Shown here one piece after another: positions 62,486-64,000 of a DNA stretch of 64,000 nucleotides (position 1 is the first letter of the stretch; each line of letters opens with the position of its first letter). The stretch covers positions 532,186 to 596,185 of the forward strand of contig NZ_JACHJP010000003.1 in NCBI RefSeq assembly GCF_014203715.1, written 5' to 3'. Source of the DNA: Streptosporangium saharense. Lineage in GTDB: Bacteria > Actinomycetota > Actinomycetes > Streptosporangiales > Streptosporangiaceae. A program made the translations under genes and the position numbers. The notes below the pieces were generated by a model. It was given only the letters and a program-made list of their open reading frames with translations. It searched no databases and was not told the DNA's origin.

Positions 62486-62523
62486 GGACCCGCCGCCTCC
62501 GCAGCCCGCGGAGCGGCGGGTCC
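62486..62523 (+). terminator. Terminator of the Holin-X/DUF3618 operon
   Basis: GGACCCGCCGCCTCCGC and GCGGAGCGGCGGGTCC pair with a single bulge around a 5-nt loop AGCCC. It starts 10 bp after the DUF3618 stop. Confidence 0.8.
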
Positions 62524-62882
62524 TGTCATGCGGTGATGTTTTGGGATGGGCGGATTCCGGGGATGGCGGGGTAATCTGGCCGTTTCCGGGTGGGCGGCGG
62601 ACCCCCTCCTTTCCGCCCGCCCGGTTCCGGAAGCCTTCCCGCCCGGTTCCGGAAGCCTTCCCGCCCGGTTCTGGAAGACCGAATGGTCCCCCGCTGAACC
62701 GTTCCGGCCGCCCGTACGTAGTGATCGATGCGGGAGGTCCCGTCCGCGCGAGCCGTCTCGGCTCCCCGGGGGCCTTCGCCGCCGCGACGCGACCGTGGCC
62801 TCCCGCCACGGCGCGTCCCGAGTCCGGAGCGGGACCGTTGCGGCAGGAACCCCCTCTCCGGCCGACCCCCCAGGAGGACTTC
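62524..62882. other. 359-bp intergenic region with a 22-nt tandem repeat
   Basis: There is no supported gene between the DUF3618 terminator and the secreted protein. Open frames here are by-products of the high GC content. The one structured feature is the tandem repeat at 62616-62678. Confidence 0.6.
62616..62678. repeat. 22-nt tandem repeat, about 2.9 copies
   Basis: CCCGCCCGGTTCCGGAAGCC-TT occurs at 62616-62637, again at 62638-62659, and in shortened form (with TTCTGG) at 62660-62678. Each unit contains the palindrome TTCCGGAA, the third in changed form. The array lies about 200 bp upstream of the secreted-protein gene. Confidence 0.85.
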
Positions 62883-63482
62883 ATGCGCCGAGCAGTCGGC
62901 CTCACAGCGCTCACAGCGGGCTTCGCCCTCGTCGCGGTCGCCCTGTCACCCCTCGCCCCCGCGCAGGCGGCGACCTGCGTCAGCTCCGTGAAGAAGTGCG
63001 AGCGGGACCCCCTCGTCAAGATCAAGTTCAAGGCCAAGGGCACCCCGCGCGACCACCAGGGCGGGCGCGTCACCTACACCCTCGACTACACCATGACCTG
63101 GGCGGAGTCCTTCGCCCCCTACTGGGCCTCCTTCTGGGTCGGCGGCAGCCTTCCCAAGGGCGCCAAGACCCCGCGCTCGGCCACGCTCCTGAGCCCCTCG
63201 GGCAAGCGGCTGGCCACCTTCCCCTGCCACACCTACCGCGACGGCGTGTGGTGCGAGATCCCCAGCGACGTCTCCCACCCGGTCCCTTACAAGGGCACGA
63301 TCGTCCTGAAGACCACCCTCGCCCGCCACGGCGGCAGGACGGCGACGGCCAAGCTGGGCTTCGACAGCGTCGACGGCCTCGGCCAGAAGGACTACGAGCG
63401 CAACTACAGCAGGACCACCTCGCGCGACCGCTTCTGCGCCTTCCGCACCGCCAAGACCGTGGTCACGAAGGTGCGCCGCTGA
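62883..63482 (+). CDS. Secreted protein of unknown function
   Basis: This 199-residue protein starts at ATG 62883 with GGAGG 7 nt upstream. It has a clear signal peptide (RRAVGLTALTAGFALVAVAL, cut after AQAA-type residues). The mature part has Cys residues at ATCVSS, KKCERD, TFPCHT, GVWCEI and DRFCAF and a beta-rich, DxS-type pattern. I do not recognise a family. It ends 20 bp inside the convergent TenA gene. Confidence 0.78.
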   Translation: MRRAVGLTALTAGFALVAVALSPLAPAQAATCVSSVKKCERDPLVKIKFKAKGTPRDHQGGRVTYTLDYTMTWAESFAPYWASFWVGGSLPKGAKTPRSATLLSPSGKRLATFPCHTYRDGVWCEIPSDVSHPVPYKGTIVLKTTLARHGGRTATAKLGFDSVDGLGQKDYERNYSRTTSRDRFCAFRTAKTVVTKVRR

Positions 63483-64000
63483 CATCCGGCCCGGCCGGGG
63501 GGCTTGCCTGCCCCCCGGCCGCCATGTCGAAGAAACGCAGCTCAAGCCGTACGGCACGGCGGAAGACGTCGAGCACGCGCGCCCGCTCCCGCGCGTCGAG
63601 CGCGGGGCCGAGCCGGTCCAGCTCGCCGCGCAGGAAGGCGACCCAGGCCCGGAAGGCGGGCCCCTCGTGCAGCTCGACCCACTCGCGGTGCACGAAGTCA
63701 CCGGGCGGTGGCTCCTCGGCCAGGCTCGCCCAGCCGAGATAGCTCCACTCCGCCACGCACAGGACCGCCAGGATGACCGGGTAGTCCAGGCTCCTCCTGG
63801 CCTCGTCCATCAGCGCGCGGAAGTCGACCGTCACCGGTTCGAGCGCGGGCGCCGTCAGGTCGGCCTCGCTCGCGCCGAGGGCGGCCAGGGCCCGGTGGAA
63901 GTAGGTCTTCTCCTCGGTCGTCGCCGTCTCGCCGAGGAAGCGGCCGAACGGCACCCGTGACTCGAAGCTGTCCGCGCTGGCCACCGCGGCGCCGAGCAGC
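63463..64000 (-). CDS. tenA: TenA-family protein (thiaminase II-like), 5' part beyond the window
   Basis: The visible residues match the TenA/thiaminase II helical fold: FHRALAALGASEADLTAPALEPV, ILAVLCVAEWSYLGWASL, FVHREWVELHEGPAF and ERARVLDVFRRAVRLELRFFDMA. The frame stays open to position 64000, so the N-terminus is outside the window. TenA releases HMP or amino-HMP from thiamine or degradation products in thiamine salvage. The partial frame covers roughly the C-terminal 175 residues. It overlaps the secreted protein gene tail to tail by 20 bp. Confidence 0.85.
   Translation of the reverse strand, partial: LLGAAVASADSFESRVPFGRFLGETATTEEKTYFHRALAALGASEADLTAPALEPVTVDFRALMDEARRSLDYPVILAVLCVAEWSYLGWASLAEEPPPGDFVHREWVELHEGPAFRAWVAFLRGELDRLGPALDARERARVLDVFRRAVRLELRFFDMAAGGQASPPAGPDVSGAPS

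Noticed and set aside
62616-62678. Possible CRISPR array
   Set aside because: The 22-nt units are contiguous with no spacers and no cas gene is near.
62541-62882. Upstream extension of the secreted-protein frame
   Set aside because: It contains the tandem repeat and lacks a signal; ATG 62883 has a strong ribosome-binding site and a signal peptide.

Overview
The window is very GC-rich (clearly above 70 %). It uses GTG, TTG and ATG starts with GGAGG-type ribosome-binding sites and is densely packed with short operons. The gene mix (class III lanthipeptide synthetase, FxSxx-COOH RiPP genes, Scr1-like XRE regulator, Holin-X/DUF3618 pair, several TetR and two-component genes) points to a filamentous actinomycete, most likely of the Streptosporangiaceae type. 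The genus is inferred, not proven. I found no tRNA, rRNA, CRISPR array, insertion sequence or phage module.

Layout. (1) 1-3.7 kb, minus strand: a class III (SapB/labyrinthopeptin-type) lanthipeptide locus made of a sensor kinase, a three-domain LanKC synthetase and an easily missed 44-residue precursor (26-160) that ends 25 bp from the window edge. (2) 3.8-7 kb: M50-like membrane protease, SnoaL-like protein, CorA and a small coiled-coil protein. (3) 7-16 kb: a leucine/isovalerate catabolic block. A one-piece branched-chain keto acid dehydrogenase E1 lies on the minus strand, a TetR regulator follows, and methylcrotonyl-CoA carboxylase (both subunits), HMG-CoA lyase and an acyl-CoA dehydrogenase lie on the plus strand. 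Three copies of a GTTARYG palindrome look like the TetR operators. (4) 16-17.9 kb: MarR/DoxX divergent pair around a perfect 19-bp inverted repeat, and an unknown two-helix membrane protein. (5) 18-28 kb: an FxSxx-COOH RiPP island (radical SAM FxsB, HExxH peptide-modification protein, FxsT STAND-TPR protein, 52-residue precursor FxsA ending FQSWI). It runs directly into a two-gene SIR2 / STAND-ATPase-TPR unit that resembles a split NAD-depleting immune system, and ends at an MFS transporter. (6) 28-33.9 kb: unknown protein, pseudouridine catabolism (PsuG/PsuK), YeiH-type transporter with its LysR regulator. (7) 34-43.6 kb: carotenoid-type FAD oxidoreductase, TetR/P450 divergent pair, OmpR-type two-component system followed by a GT2-GtrA and a GT39 membrane glycosyltransferase, and a leaderless TetR gene. 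(8) 43.6-52.9 kb: berberine-bridge-type oxidase, small secreted protein, XRE regulator with an 86-residue partner, enoyl-CoA hydratase, Ser/Thr kinase with a KPT-repeat stalk, GlcD-type oxidase and a lone cytochrome oxidase subunit I. (9) 53-64 kb: secreted M6 metalloprotease, lipid kinase, NERD-pseudokinase fusion, GNAT, NarL-type two-component pair, Holin-X/DUF3618 pair, secreted protein, and the 3' part of a TenA gene.

The parts most worth attention are the two RiPP loci and the SIR2/STAND pair placed directly downstream of the FxsA precursor. The palindromes suggest testable local regulation for the leucine, DoxX, P450 and two-component units.
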